From Beta vulgaris subsp. vulgaris (taxonomy: Eukaryota > Streptophyta > Magnoliopsida > Caryophyllales > Amaranthaceae), in contig NC_079205.1 of assembly GCF_026745355.1 (NCBI RefSeq), positions 39,715,056-39,779,055 on the forward strand: a stretch of DNA of 64,000 bases, written 5' to 3'. Both the position numbers and the translations under genes were made by a program. Under the pieces are notes generated by a model that saw only the letters and a list, made by a program, of their open reading frames with translations, was not told the origin of the DNA and did not search any database. Positions 25,401-36,537 of the stretch are shown piece by piece; the first letter of the stretch is position 1; each line of letters begins with the position of its first letter.

Positions 25401-25989
25401 TTGATAATTTTTTTTTTGAGGGAAACAGGTAATAATATTATTAGGAAATATCAATGTCCATCAAGGTTAATAAGTCCTGATATATACCTTCAACAAAATT
25501 TAAGTGAACACAGAGGTAATAATAGGCAATAGAAATAAAATTCATTTATTTCAAACGAGTATAGCGGGTGAATCGGATAACTAAAACAAGCAACTGACAA
25601 TAAGTGGGTGGCCCACAAAGGTAATAATAGGCAATAGAAATAAATGAATTTTAATAAGTCGAGTAAAATTTGGGTGAAGTTTGAAGAGAACGCACATACA
25701 TATAAAATCAATGTTTACAAGTTTAGCGGGTGAAATTAGATAAATTAATCAATAGAATTAGAAAGAATAGAATGAATAAAGCACTGACCACATCGTTCTT
25801 GGAAAGACGAAGCTGGGAGTGAAGGGAAGAAGCAAGGCGACGGCAACGATCATAAGTTTCACTCCAAGTGAAACGAGATTGACCATAGATTATAGACGCA
25901 CGATCTGCATAACACATTGCAGCTCTTTTCAAGAAAGTTATTGGTGTAAGAGCTGCATAATTTGCATCACACTTGCTTAACTTGTCCAT
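22409..25989 (-). CDS. peroxisomal acyl-activating enzyme (AMP-dependent acyl-CoA ligase), two exons
   Basis: Exon 1 is 25,989-25,789 (67 codons) and exon 2 is 24,034-22,409 (541 codons plus TAG), phase-0 junction, 608 residues. The donor is GTG|GTCAGT and the acceptor TTTCAG|GTATCA. The family forms an acyl-AMP from a carboxylic acid and ATP, then the CoA thioester. Visible motifs are the P-loop YTSGTTSAPKG (235-245), YGLTEATGPA (373-382), TGDVG (466-470), DRLKD (482-486) and TATGKPKK with the presumed catalytic Lys near 575. The C-terminus is Ser-Arg-Leu, a PTS1-type peroxisomal signal. This matches the plant AAE clade that includes peroxisomal acetate/butyrate/benzoate-type ligases; the substrate cannot be told. 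It is some 30-50 residues longer than typical members because of extra linker (about 150-220) with two related segments, LKYEQLLMTSNG and LEYEQLIAIGNP. All frames are open, so the gene looks functional. Confidence 0.93.
24035..25788 (-). other. intron of the acyl-activating enzyme gene
   Basis: A 1,754-bp AT-rich intron bounded by GT...AG on the minus strand. Near the donor side, GGTAATAATAGGCAATAGAA occurs twice (25,514 and 25,620), with further short shared blocks, showing a local duplication. No coding pattern or clear transposon is present in the intron. Confidence 0.85.
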
Positions 25990-26033
25990 TCTTAGTTTTG
26001 CTTGTTGGAGGTTTAGTGCGTGTAATAGCTTAG

Positions 26034-26058
26034 CTATGTATATATATATATATATAAA
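26034..26058 (-). promoter_or_regulatory. TATA-rich core promoter of the acyl-activating enzyme gene
   Basis: A TA dinucleotide run ending in TTTATATATA on the minus strand lies 45-70 bp upstream of the start codon. That spacing suits a TATA box with a short 5' UTR. It is also a small microsatellite, so its length may vary. Confidence 0.5.
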
Positions 26059-26099
26059 TGGGAGGTGGGGAAAGAAATTGAACGAGAAAGATACAAGGC

Positions 26100-26955
26100 A
26101 AGAGAGTAATTTTCTTTACTTTTTGAGTGTAATGGACATGTAATATAGAAGAAGTTGCCATGGTTTATATAAGGAACTTTCAATTGAAAGTCAGGTGGGG
26201 GCCAGGATGTGGGTCGTCGTTCAAGTCTTTATTCAAAGAATAGTTTTATTCAAGTCTATTATTTCCCCAGGCTAATTTGTTCATTAACTCCTTTTTTTAG
26301 GCATAGTAAAACCGGTTCTTCAGAGCTTAGTTCCGGCCACATCATGATCAACCCATGTTGCACACCTGCTATAGATGGGTGGGCCTCCCTACAAGAGTTT
26401 CTGTATATGGTAAGCGTCGAATTCGAGACCACAATTAAGCGACATCAAGCTGATTATCACTTGAGCCAACTCTTGTTGATTAAATTGTTTATTAACTCGA
26501 AACCCGAAGTAGTTTTAATTTCGGAATGCATTATTCTTAACATTAGCAAGCATTGAATCGAAGTAAGTAATTGGCATTGATCAAAATGTTGAGCTTTCTT
26601 CTCCTCCTAGCGAAGGTAAGGGTTTAATTTTTGTCCCCAAACATTTGCTTGGGTTGGGGGCTTGTGTTGAGAGATGTCTGGCTTGTAAAGTCGTAATGGG
26701 TCGGTGTCTGGCTTGTAAAGTCGTAATGGGCCTTTGATCGAGGGTGTTGTGTAATAGCAGCCGAAAGGATTTGTTCCTACCTATTTAAAAAAAAAAAAAA
26801 GATTAGAGTAAGTAATAGGTGGTCGACTAATATTAATTCTCAAAGTATAGGTGTCTAAAATATAGGTGTTTAATAAAATTAGTTGTTGAAATGGTATAAA
26901 ATAATGGACATGGTTTGATTAATAAATTAACTATAACAACATGATATAATAGTTT
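26100..26955. other. upstream flank of the acyl-activating enzyme gene
   Basis: No gene is evident. It contains an exact tandem duplication of GTCTGGCTTGTAAAGTCGTA plus ATGGG (about 26,676-26,730), and a 14-A run at 26,788-26,801 after ATTT. The A-run could be the tail of a small retroposon. Confidence 0.4.
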
Positions 26956-27085
26956 AGTGACAAAAATTAATGTGTATCAAATACTAGTTGCAAATGAAAC
27001 AAGATACTCTTTTGGATCAATTATCTTTACATGCAAAAATTTGGAAGTTAAATGTATTTTGGGACAAAAAAACCTAATAATAACA

Positions 27086-27126
<41 letters not shown>

Positions 27127-27128
27127 AA

Positions 27129-27224
<96 letters not shown>
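27086..27224. repeat. compound microsatellite (ATG)n(AAT)n
   Basis: About 13 ATG units (27,086-27,126) pass directly into roughly 30 AAT/ATA units (to 27,224). Both strands read as single-residue runs in all frames. No gene is implied. Confidence 0.97.
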
Positions 27225-27732
27225 GTTGAGGAATTTCTTTCTTTTGGTAGCATTGGGTCTTAGGTATGTTGTCTTTTGGGTTATCAGGCCTTGCACTCAA
27301 TCTTTGAGCTAATGTGTCCTACAGGATACGGGTTCGTTTTTGGGCCAACCACCTCTCCTAATAAAAAAGAGAATAATAATAATAATTGAAAAATGATAAG
27401 TCAATTCATTTAATATTTTATATGATACATATTATTAGGAACATCATAGAGAAAGGAGATCTTAATACCTACCAAAGATTCTTCGTATCACTTTCAATTA
27501 GTTCCAGCGCTACTCAATATTTCTTGTGTTTCAAAATACTTGACACACTTTTTTGAACACGTTTGCTAACACATAATTTTAGTAATTAATATCTCTAATT
27601 CTCTATATGTAAAAATTATGAAAAGTTGATATTTCTATATATGGAGACGAATCTAACAAGATCCCACATGACTATATGTTTTGGTACCTAAAAATTACAA
27701 AACACTGTCAAATGAGAGTGTGAATATATCGC

Positions 27733-28031
27733 TGTAATAATTCTCAAAATTTTAGAATAAGAAGTACAGAGAGAATATAGAGAGTTTTCATTTCATTTTG
27801 CGAGTGTTTGAATGAATTACATAAATGCTCCCAACAAGGTATTTATAGACCTTGTGTTATTACAAATGATGTAATGATTCTCTCTAACTAAGATAACTAA
27901 CTTCCTAGAAATCCGGAAGTAGTTATTATAGCTCAGCTAACTATATACAGATCAGCTAGCTAGACAAAGAAATGTGAGCTGCTGCTGGAGCTTCCTCTGA
28001 TACTTCTGATGTAGCAGCTATATCTTTAATA
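27733..28031 (-). repeat. copia element, 3' LTR (299 bp)
   Basis: Begins TGTAATAATTCTCA on the plus strand and ends TATCTTTAATA. It is aligned with 31,818-32,279 apart from the insertion in the latter. It contains the duplicated block CTAGACAAAGAAATGTGAGC. Confidence 0.92.
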
Positions 28032-28043
28032 CTCCCCCTCAAG
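28032..28043 (-). promoter_or_regulatory. polypurine tract
   Basis: The minus strand reads CTTGAGGGGGAG immediately before the 3' LTR, the classical form in plant copia elements. Confidence 0.9.
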
Positions 28044-29335
28044 CTAGGGATGGGTGTGCTAAAAATCCCAAGGTTGGTCATCAACTTAGTGAGTTATGGT
28101 GAAGGCAATGTCTTGATTAACAGTCGACAATTTTCTCACCTGTAGGAATGTAAGCAAGTTCCAAGAGTCCTTTCAAAACTTTATCTCTTGTAAGATGAAT
28201 ATCAAGCTTTACGTGCTTGGTTCTTTCATGTTGAACATGGTTTTTACCCAAGTGGATAGTTGTTGATTATCACAGCTAAGCTAGACAGGAGTAAGACCAG
28301 TTACACGCAAATCATTAAGTAACATAACCAACCCTGCCAATTATGATGTAGCAACAACCATAGCTCTGTACTTAGGCTCAGAGGAAGGCTTAGACACACT
28401 GGTTTGCTTTTTAGATTTCCATGAAATAAGACTATTACCCAGTAACATGATATAACTAGTGACTGACCTCTTGGTGTTAGGACATGGTGCCCAATCTGAG
28501 TCAGAGTAGCCTTGTAAGGTTAATTAGTTGTTTGGAAGCTTGTAGTAAAATACCTTGATCAACTGTCCCAACTATGTATCTCAGTAAGTGTTGCAAAGAT
28601 TGAACATGATGAGTCTTTGGGGTATGAAGAAACTAGCCAAGTGTTTTAATGACAAATGAAATATCTAGCCTAGTGTATGTTAGCAAATTCAGTTTTCCTA
28701 CTAAACTTCTGTATTGATATGGATCTGCATAAAAAGCTCCATTTATGCTAATAACTTAAGATTCAAAGGGAGAGGAGTTTTGGTTGATTTAGAAAGATCC
28801 AAATCATATTCTGCTAGTAGTAATTGTTTGGTGAACTTCCTTTAACTCAACACAATCCCATGAGAGAGCCTAGTAGACACCTCAATGCTAAGAAAGTAGC
28901 TCAAGGGGCCTAAAATGCTAATTAAACACAGTATGCAAGTGAGCTTTGAGGCTACAAATGAATGTAAGATCTGGCTCCGTAAGGATGATATCATCCATAT
29001 AAATCAAGTTGAGTATTTGCGGGGAGAAAGATAGGAGAAGAAGTTGTAGATTGTGAAATATGAAATGACAGGTGTTTTGCATGGAATATGACATCCATAG
29101 AAACAAATATTTTACTTGTTTCTAGGTTGAGCAATTTATAAGACCTTTGGCCAGTTGGATAACCCAATAAGACACGAGGTATGGCTCTTGAATCAAACTT
29201 GGCTATGTGGGCTTTAATTATAGAGGCAGATTTAAGACAACCAAAATCTCTCAAGTGAGTGAGGCATGGTATCTTCACATGAAGATTCTCATAAGGTGAA
29301 GCGTATTTGAGACAACATAATGGCGTTTTGTTCAT
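28044..29335 (-). pseudogene. copia integrase C-terminus, reverse transcriptase palm and RNase H remnants
   Basis: The 29,335-29,000 stretch (HLRDFGCLKSAS, RVLLGYPTGQRSYKL) is the conserved region after the integrase core. The next recognisable motif is LIYMDDIILTEPD at about 29,030, the reverse transcriptase active site. The fingers and most of the palm are therefore deleted between them. Downstream to about 28,050 the sequence still resembles the reverse transcriptase tail and RNase H, but with many stops. Met replaces the usual Val in the YVDD box. Confidence 0.8.
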
Positions 29336-29450
29336 GAGATGTAGCAGTAAGCAAACATTTCCGGAAATACATGGATGGAACTTTAGACTGAAAGTAGAGG
29401 GCTCTGGCAGTCTTTAAGAGATGCCTATGCTTCCTCTCTACTACTCTATT

Positions 29451-29819
29451 CTACTGAGGTGAGTCTATACAACTTCTTTGATGCATAATGCGATGTTTAT
29501 GAAAAACAGTAGCAATTTTTCCTTCACATAATTCCTTAGCACTGTCAATTCTTATGCATCTAACAATTTTCAGAACTTGAGTATGAATCATGTTCACCAA
29601 GAACTCCAATATATCAACAACATCACCTGTTTTATTTTGCATAAGAAAAGTCCAAGTGTGTCGAGACGAATCATCTCCAACAGTTAAGAAATAGACACGA
29701 TATTTGAGTTTTGACCCTGTAGGACCCCAGATATCTACATGAAGAAGATCAAAACAATTTTCACTTATGCTTGTACTAGTAGGGAAGGGCTTTCTAGTGT
29801 GTTTTGCCCTAGGACACAC
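29451..29819 (-). pseudogene. copia integrase core
   Basis: The first catalytic Asp is in LLHVDIWGP and the second in IRIDSAKELC. The third region, with the PQQN/VER box, is disrupted by the end of the frame near 29,451. The KHTRKPFPTS lead-in is the usual spacer after the zinc finger. Confidence 0.85.
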
Positions 29820-29939
29820 TTGATATATGTTGTCAGCACAACAATTATTAAGTAGAGAACTTAGAATCCATATGATGCAGTTTATTGAATGGCAAATGAC
29901 CTAGTCTTAAGTGCCAAATCTTAGCTTCTTCAATTACTG

Positions 29940-30295
29940 CTAGATTTGTTGTTGTTTGCACATAAGTTGTTTCATGGCCAACAACACGAGTCCTACATCT
30001 AGCTTACCAAGAACTAGATAATCTCTTTGTGAATGTCCCTGAATCATGCATTTATCATGTGAACATGTGATATCACAATCAGCACACAATTTATGAGTGG
30101 GGATAAGGTTAAAGTGTAACCCTAGAACATGTAAGACCTTTTCTAGCAACACTCCATTTGCTAATTTGATAGAACCAATGTGTTTCACTTCAACTTTCTT
30201 ACCATCATCTACTGTGATTGTGTTTGGTTCTTTGTCAAAAGGATGGTATGGGAGCATATATGATATGTAGCACCAATATCCATTATCCACTTAGA
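29940..30295 (-). pseudogene. copia protease region with altered active site
   Basis: The active-site context [12 protein letters not shown] lies at about 30,255-30,290. The canonical Asp-Thr-Gly has become Asp-Ile-Gly, which should abolish activity. The [13 protein letters not shown] and [12 protein letters not shown] segments that follow are standard for copia protease to pre-integrase sequence. Confidence 0.75.
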
Positions 30296-30526
30296 GTAAA
30301 GACATGAAATAAAACATGTACCTACTACATGAGCCATGGAAGTGGATAGAATGCTTGTATTTGCTGCTTATTGATCTCCTTTGTTTTGTTTCACCAAGGA
30401 CATGAAGTGCTAGTACTGTGACTTGGTAAGGTGAGGAGCGATTATCTTCATCAGAGTCCATATCACCATCATCACCACCATATACAATAGCAACAACTTT
30501 ATTTCCCTTGTTAAAGTCTTTCAATA

Positions 30527-31438
30527 TTATTTAATTTTGGAGGATAACCATGAATTCCAGCATCTCTCGATAAAGTGGCCAAACATCTTACAGTGATTGC
30601 AATAGAATGAGTTAAGTTTCTTGCCAGATCCAAGAGATGGACTAGAACCTGAATAAGTTCTTCCTTTATTCATATATAGTGGTTCATTTCTCTTATCTTC
30701 TGGTGTTGTAAATGCCATAGCAGGAGTACTGCTTATGTATGTGATCTCTCTTTCTTTCTCATCTTGAGTTGTGGATATTGAAGGTAGAGGTGTCATCATG
30801 ATACTGTTAGTTCTCATAGCAGTATGCTTGGCATCAAGCTTCATGAGAAACTGAATTAGTCTCTCATCTTGTTGATTCTTCTGAAATTTCTTAGTAAGCT
30901 CAGAAGAACAACCATTGCAAGTACAACATGGAACTGGACTTGCTGAGTTGATTTGATCCCAAATCACCTTAATTTTTGTGAAAAATTCAGGCGAAGTAGA
31001 AGAACCTTGTTCAATTTGTTTTAGTGATTGTTAAATGCAGTATAATTGTGGTCCGAAAATGATAGAATACCTATCCTCTAGATCTTTCCAGATTTAACTA
31101 GCTGTAGAGAAATACAATACACTCTTGGCAAGTGTATTATCTAAAGATCTCAGAATATAGGAGATTATTATATTATTGCATCTCTCCCAGGATGAATACA
31201 AAGAAATAGTAGGTTTTGGTTTCTTTAAGGTTTCATCAACAAACACTATTTTGTTCTTCATAGACAAAGCTAACAACATGCCTCTCTTCTAATCAGCATA
31301 ATTTTCTCAATTGAACTTTTCAGAAACTAAAGAAACGATAGGATTTTCAGACGGATGAATGTAATACACTAATGTAGGATCTTGAATTGGATTCACTACA
31401 AAAGGTTGATTTTCATTAGCAACTATATCTTGAGACAT
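30527..31438 (-). pseudogene. copia gag
   Basis: The ATG at 31,438 opens a gag N-terminus with the DPTLVYYIHPSENP motif. A capsid region follows (ALSMKNKIVFVDETL, WERCNNIIISYILRSL at 31,279-31,094), and a CCHC knuckle CNHCKMFGHFIERC near 30,540-30,580. Stops and frame changes separate these three parts. Confidence 0.85.
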
Positions 31439-31802
31439 TTTGAGAGATTTATGATCAAAATTTGAGAGAAAATTGAAGAGAAATGAATTCAACAACAAAT
31501 GAATTCAATCAACTTTTCAAAAATTCAAATCAACTTCAAATTTGAGGAATTGAATCAACAAAATGAAAAATCACTTTGAATCGATGATCAAACGAAATAG
31601 ATTATCAATCAGAAATAAGGTTTTAATCTGATTCTCAAGAATTTGCAAATTATTACCCAATAAATTGAATTAAATTAATCAATCAATCACCATTTATATG
31701 ATTTTGAATAAAACTAGAAATTAAGCTGGAATTTTGCGAAGAAACAGTTGAATATTGTGCGGAATTTCTCCATCATCATCAAGAAAATTGAAGCAGGATA
31801 CT

Positions 31803-31817
31803 CCTGCTACGATACCA
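31803..31817 (-). promoter_or_regulatory. primer binding site of the copia element
   Basis: The minus strand reads TGGTATCGTAGCAGG directly abutting the 5' LTR. It matches the first seven bases of a tRNA-iMet site and diverges after them, so either it is mutated or another tRNA was used. Confidence 0.75.
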
Positions 31818-32279
31818 TGTAATAATTCTCAGCATTTTAGAACAAGAAGTATAAAGAGAATAGAGAGAGTTTTCATTTCATTTTGTGAGTGTTTGAATGA
31901 ATTACAGAAATGCTCTAGCAAGGTATTTATATACCTTGTGTTATTATAAATGATTTAATGATTCTCTCTAACCAAGATAACTAACTTCTAGAAATCTGAA
32001 AGTACTTATTACAGCTCAGCTAACTATATATACAGTAGCTTGAAGAGTCTAACTTATCAACCCTTCCTAGAAGGTGGATAAGTTGGATACTGATGTTAAT
32101 TATACCCTCTAGCTTGTTGCATTGGTTTTTGTAACATCCTTTTTTTTGTTATCAATAATAATTTTGAATTTCCAAAAAAAAAAAAAACTATATACACATC
32201 AGCTAGCTAGACAAAGAAATGTGAGCTGATGTTTGAGCTTCCTCTGGCATTTCCTGATGCAGCATCTATATCTTCAATA
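31818..32279 (-). repeat. copia element, 5' LTR with inserted retroposon
   Basis: Aligned with the 299-bp LTR at 27,733-28,031 but 462 bp long, because of an insertion at about 32,031-32,186. Confidence 0.9.
32031..32186 (+). mobile_element. 5'-truncated poly(A) retroposon inside an LTR
   Basis: About 155 bp absent from the partner LTR, ending TTTTGAATTTCC followed by 14 A. ACTATATA-containing target repeats flank it (32,023-32,034 and 32,188-32,195). The T-rich TTTTTTTTGTTATCAATAA end resembles a LINE 3' UTR. Insertion after the copia element is certain because it splits the LTR. Confidence 0.75.
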
Positions 32280-32335
32280 ATTGCAAAAAGTCAAAACGTT
32301 TCATCTATTTTGAAACGGAAGAAGTATATAAAAGA

Positions 32336-33582
32336 TCTCAATACCCAAATGCTGGAAGAGAGCTTTTATTACAAAGGAAATTTGCATCGGTATCCTAAAT
32401 GCTAGAACGTTAATATTATTAACGCTTTGCAACCTCAATCTAACTTCTATTGGTACCTCTAATTTTTACTACAACCACTATGTTGTTAAACACTATTGAA
32501 TCAAGTGATATTTTGATCTCAATCTAATGTTTTCTTGTTATTTAAATAGTTAATACCAAACAGACGCAGGTATACGAAAGGAGGTTGTCATGACTCATGC
32601 CCATATGAAAGACAAAAGAGACAGAATAGTCAAAACTTTTAAATACAACTAACATTTTTGTTACTCTCTAAATCCAATAACAATTTATGTAACATGATTT
32701 CCATGATACATTTATGACAATTAACATTTTTGTTACTCTCTAAAAACCCTGTTATGAGGTTTTTAGTCTCTGTTGTGGAGATCTCCTTCACCCCTATGAG
32801 AGTTGTGAGTGTGGTTTTTTTGTTTCTAGGTATGAGAAATTGTTTTTATTGGTTGAAGTTCAAGACTCAACATGAAGGTATTGGAATCTCGGATGCGATT
32901 AACATGGCTCGATCAAGAATGCTCTTCCCAAACTATGTTAGAATGATAGACTTCCTTATCAATAGTTGTTTGATTCAGCAAATACAAGGGGTTGCGCTCT
33001 ACTGCTCGATCTGGTTCATTATAGTTTCTTCGAAGATGAATTTGATCTAACCTTGTTTAATTGTATTTTGTTTTTCTTTAATATCTATTGTTGATGATGT
33101 TTGGCCTTCAATTAATGAAAATTTTCTTTTAAAAAAAAATTAATAGTACATATATTAATCAAATTTATACAAAGTTAATATTATGAATGTAATTTTTGGA
33201 TATATCTCTCAAGATTCTACAGTAAGTACTTGTGAAATCTCAAAATATCATGCCCCATAGAAAAGGTGACTTAATTAAGAAAATTTTCTTATGTGTGAAA
33301 CTTTATTATGAAAAAAGCAAAATAAGAACATTAAATTGTGATGAAAAGAGTATTTAATATGAGAAAAGGGTTTAATTTGACATTGTCACATTAGGACTTT
33401 TTGTTGGTTTGGGAGGTTGGCTGAAGATAACCGGAAACAGGTGGGGAGATTACTTGAAAAATTATAGGAAAGTTTGAACAAACATCTCAATCTAGTTTTT
33501 TTTATAATTAGTTCTTGTCTCGGTCGATACGTCATAAATTATTTGCCAATGTGAATGAGAAGTCTTAAAAAATAGAAATAAT
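32336..33582. other. intergenic, with possible LINE-like 3' fragment
   Basis: A 106-codon open frame at 32,730-33,050 (plus strand) is followed by AATTAATGAAAATTTTC and an A-run at about 33,133-33,141, an arrangement like a poly(A) retroposon 3' end. The protein is not recognised. TAACATTTTTGTTACTCTCT is repeated at about 32,650 and 32,722. No host gene can be supported. Confidence 0.35.
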
Positions 33583-34267
33583 TGTTGGAGTTTATAAAAA
33601 GTTTTTTAAATAAACTCAAGAGTTGCTTCAAGAGAATGTGAAAAGTCCCACATTGAAAGAATAATAGGGAGTGTAAGGGGTTTATAATCATTACACTTTC
33701 TATACCCATTGAGTTGTGTAACAAAAGAACTTTTAGTGGGCATGTAGTGAATGGAGTTACCGCACGCCCGCCTGGTCTTGGGCCTTGGGCCTTGGGCCTT
33801 GGGCCTTGGGGGTCAAAAATCTGTTAGTTTTATGACCGTTTTAAGCCAGTATTAAGTTACCGTACGTTTTCCCCTTTATTTTCTCCCTTAATGTGCCGTT
33901 ATTAACTCCCTAATTTCGTGCCATAACTCTTCCCACTAAGTGTCCGTTGATAACCACGTTTTAAGCCTCTTTCCGATTTTATTCTTCTATAAATACCGAG
34001 GTTACTGTTTCGATTAGACACACAGAAAAAAAAAAAAAAACACTTCTCTTCTCTGCTTTCTATTCTAAAGTTCTGGGCAATATTTAGGAACGTTCTCATT
34101 CTGTTTTTCCATCAACACTGGAAACGCAGAAACCGTGTATCCCTGGAGGTTGATTGCTATGAGGCCGTGTGTTGTAGCGGGGCAAATTCAACTTTAGGGC
34201 AGTGAGTTCTTCACGCCACGGTTATCAGATAAGTTTAATTCATGTATTAGCAGTATTCGTTCCTACA
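33583..34267 (+). mobile_element. solo copia-type LTR with perfect TSD
   Basis: The segment begins TGTTGGAGTTTATAAAAAG and ends TTCCTACA, with ATAAT on both sides (33,578-33,582 and 34,268-34,272). It contains a TATA box (TATAAATACC) near 33,990. No internal region is present, so it is a solo LTR left by LTR-LTR recombination. CTTGGGC is tandemly repeated about five times at 33,776-33,811. Confidence 0.9.
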
Positions 34268-34317
34268 ATAATATCTCGTCTTTAAATAATTTTTTTTCTT
34301 ACACGTATACCAACATG

Positions 34318-34435
34318 ACTACATGGGTATTGTAGTGTAGTGTAGTGGGTTAGGGTATTAGCATATCAAAAGAAAGATTATGGGTTCGAATTTTGAGACA
34401 CACATTTTTATTGTTTAATATCTCATTTGATTGTC
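34318..34435 (+). mobile_element. SINE-like tract with polymerase III box B
   Basis: A GTAGT repeat leads into GTGGGTTAGGGTATTAGCA, which is box A-like. Then ATGGGTTCGAATTTTGAG at 34,380 closely matches box B. T-rich sequence follows. There is no cloverleaf, so it is not a tRNA gene. Confidence 0.35.
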
Positions 34436-34439
34436 TGGG

Positions 34440-35199
34440 AAGGGAAAAGTATATGTGACGACATAACATTTGTTTATCTTGAATTTTAGATATATATAAA
34501 TAGATTTAACTTAATCTCTCGTTTGTACGTGTAGAATACAATTACTACGTGTAGAATTTACGCGTATAAACGATATTTTCTTTGCACAACATGAATGGGC
34601 ATATCAACGTGATAAACATTTCCCTGGGCCCTTTCCTTTCATTCATTTATCATGGTTACTGAACTAGTGAATGAGATTTCATCAAGAGGAAGTCTGACTA
34701 AATGTGTGAAAATGAGAGATATTTTTAGATTGTCAGGTGGAGAAAATAAGAGATTTATTCCTTGTACGAAAATCGAAAACTTATTATTGGGTGAAAGCTT
34801 GACACGTGTATTTGAAAGCAATTATAGTAGTATAATGTTTTGAAGTGAAATGGTTATATTTATAGGTAAGAATTAATAAGTATTATGATATTATGGTGTT
34901 GTATTTATCCTGGAAGGTTAACACATACACATCAAAATAAATATGCATCCCTAATATTTGTTTTGTCATGTCACTTAGAAACACGTACACTCAAGTTATT
35001 AATTAAGTGTCAACTCAGATAATAGAACATAGTTGATTGAATATACCAAATATATTATATACTTCAGAGTTCAGACTTCAATTTTGTACCAAATGAAGGT
35101 AAAGCGACATATAAGATGGTATAGGAGACTAACTCTAATGTTTTTAACACTTTTTTTTAATCATTTTTTGTATGGTTGCCTAAATACATCTTTCACTTA
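34440..35199. other. intergenic sequence with no recognised feature
   Basis: AT-rich. Short open frames overlap each other on opposite strands at 34,640-34,840, without homology that I recognise. Confidence 0.5.
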
Positions 35200-35204
35200 C
35201 TAAA

Positions 35205-35480
35205 GTCTTGTTTGGTTGTATATAGAAAGTCATACTTCTCAGGAAGTTATTTTTTCCATGTATTTGAAATTCTTAGAAAGTGTAAAATTGTGTTTTATTG
35301 ATAATGGGAAGTAAAACTTCCTATGGAAAGCTCTACTTACCTAGGGGACCTAGGTAAGTAACTTCCTCCATTTTGGAGGAAGTACACATTCCCATGATTT
35401 TGCTAACCAAACAACTTCATATACTTCTACTTCCTAAGAATTTGCACTTCCCATGATTTATATTGTCAACCAAACAAGGC
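35205..35480. mobile_element. MITE with CTTGTTTGGTTG ends
   Basis: 276 bp with 14-bp termini GTCTTGTTTGGTTG and CAACCAAACAAGGC (one mismatch), flanked by CTAAA on both sides (35,200-35,204 and 35,481-35,485). The interior contains inverted AGTAACTTCCT/AGGAAGTA blocks and can fold over most of its length. The terminus type is common among plant hAT/Harbinger MITEs. The 5-bp repeat fits neither perfectly. Confidence 0.75.
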
Positions 35481-35724
35481 CTAAACATAATCTTTTAAAA
35501 TAATTAAAATATCCCCTTCCTTATAACCCATTTCTCCCTGTGCCTATTCCTCTCTCCTTCTTGCCTTCTCTTCCTGTTCCTCTTCATCTCTCATTGTCCC
35601 TGATATGTATTTCATACTATTGCTAGCTTAATTGCAATTCTCGTCCAAACTTGTACCCATTTTCCTACCATGATTGTACCCATTTTCGTTAAAATCAATT
35701 TGATCCCAAAATATACCCAATATA

Positions 35725-35989
35725 TACTCTCTCCATTTCATTTTAATCTACACAATTACACTTTTCACGCATGCCAATGTAAACTTTGAGGACATATATC
35801 TTTAGTTTTGTATTTGTAAAAATTATAAAAAGTACATATTAATAAAATACATACTAATACAAATCTAACAAGATCCCATATGACTATGTTTTTATTCACG
35901 TATAAATCACAAACGAGGGTCAAAGTGCAATTTATGAATAGTGTAAAATGTCAAAGTGTGTAGCAGATTAATATGAAACGGAGGGAGTA
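35725..35989. mobile_element. Stowaway-type MITE
   Basis: The ends TACTCTCTCCATTTCATTTT and ATGAAACGGAGGGAGTA form the standard Stowaway inverted repeat with TA outside. It is 265 bp with no ORF. It shares the interior AATCTAACAAGATCCCA with the split copy at 27,511. Confidence 0.85.
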
Positions 35990-36319
35990 TGTTGTTTCTT
36001 TCAAATTTTGAAGCCAATTTCTTGGGTTAAATTTAGTTAAGCCATTTTGTGCAAATTACTTGGAGTAATTCGGTATAGAATTTGCACAAAATGAGGCTCT
36101 GGATGATAGTGGATTTGTAACTGTATGTGGCGGCAGCTAACTAAACTAATGTCACATTAACCCAAGATATATTTAGAGTAACTGTATGTATTGAGAATCT
36201 TGGTGACTTGCATAATATTTAGATTATATCAAACTTACCATGTATATTTAGGGTTTACTATTTCGTGAAATAATTATGAAATCTTGATTACATTTTCGTA
36301 CAAATTGCATGAAACAAGT

Positions 36320-36537
36320 TACTTCATCCGTTTTTTTTTTACTTGCAACACTTTCTTAAAAGGAAAATAATTAATTACTTGCAATACTTTTTACTTTTAC
36401 TTTTGCTTTTTCTTTTTCTCTATTTCTCTACAATCACATGGGACCCTCTCTCTTTTTCCTCTCTACCTCTCTCCTACAAAAATTGTGCATTGGAGTTGAT
36501 AGAAAAAATACCTGTTGCAAGTAAAACGGAGAAAGTA
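36320..36537. mobile_element. Stowaway-type MITE
   Basis: The left end TACTTCATCCG, with TTTACTTGCAAC inside it, pairs with GTTGCAAGTAAAACGGAGAA at the right. The element is 218 bp with CT-rich interior. Confidence 0.75.

Larger units (their letters stand above)
27733..32279 (-). mobile_element. decayed Ty1/copia element
   Basis: Direct LTRs (27,733-28,031 and 31,818-32,279), near-identical target repeats ATCGC (27,728-27,732) and ATTGC (32,280-32,284), a primer site and a polypurine tract define the element on the minus strand. Gag, protease and integrase fragments run in copia order. Most of reverse transcriptase is deleted, since the sequence passes from the integrase C-terminal region to the YMDD-containing palm. 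It is non-functional. Confidence 0.92.
27511..32326. mobile_element. Stowaway-type MITE split by a copia element
   Basis: The left part (27,511-27,732) starts TACTCAATATTTCTTGTG and the right part (32,280-32,326) ends GAAACGGAAGAAGTA. Together they give the usual Stowaway termini with TA at the outside. The left part shares AATCTAACAAGATCCCA with the intact family member at 35,725-35,989. The 4.5 kb between is the copia element at 27,733-32,279. Confidence 0.75.

Noticed and set aside
26957..27312. Open frames on both strands made of Met/Ile/Leu/Asn/Asp runs
   Set aside because: They are translations of the ATG/AAT microsatellite in different frames.
34380..34397. Possible tRNA gene at GGGTTCGAATT
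   Set aside because: Only a box B-like match; acceptor and anticodon arms cannot be drawn.
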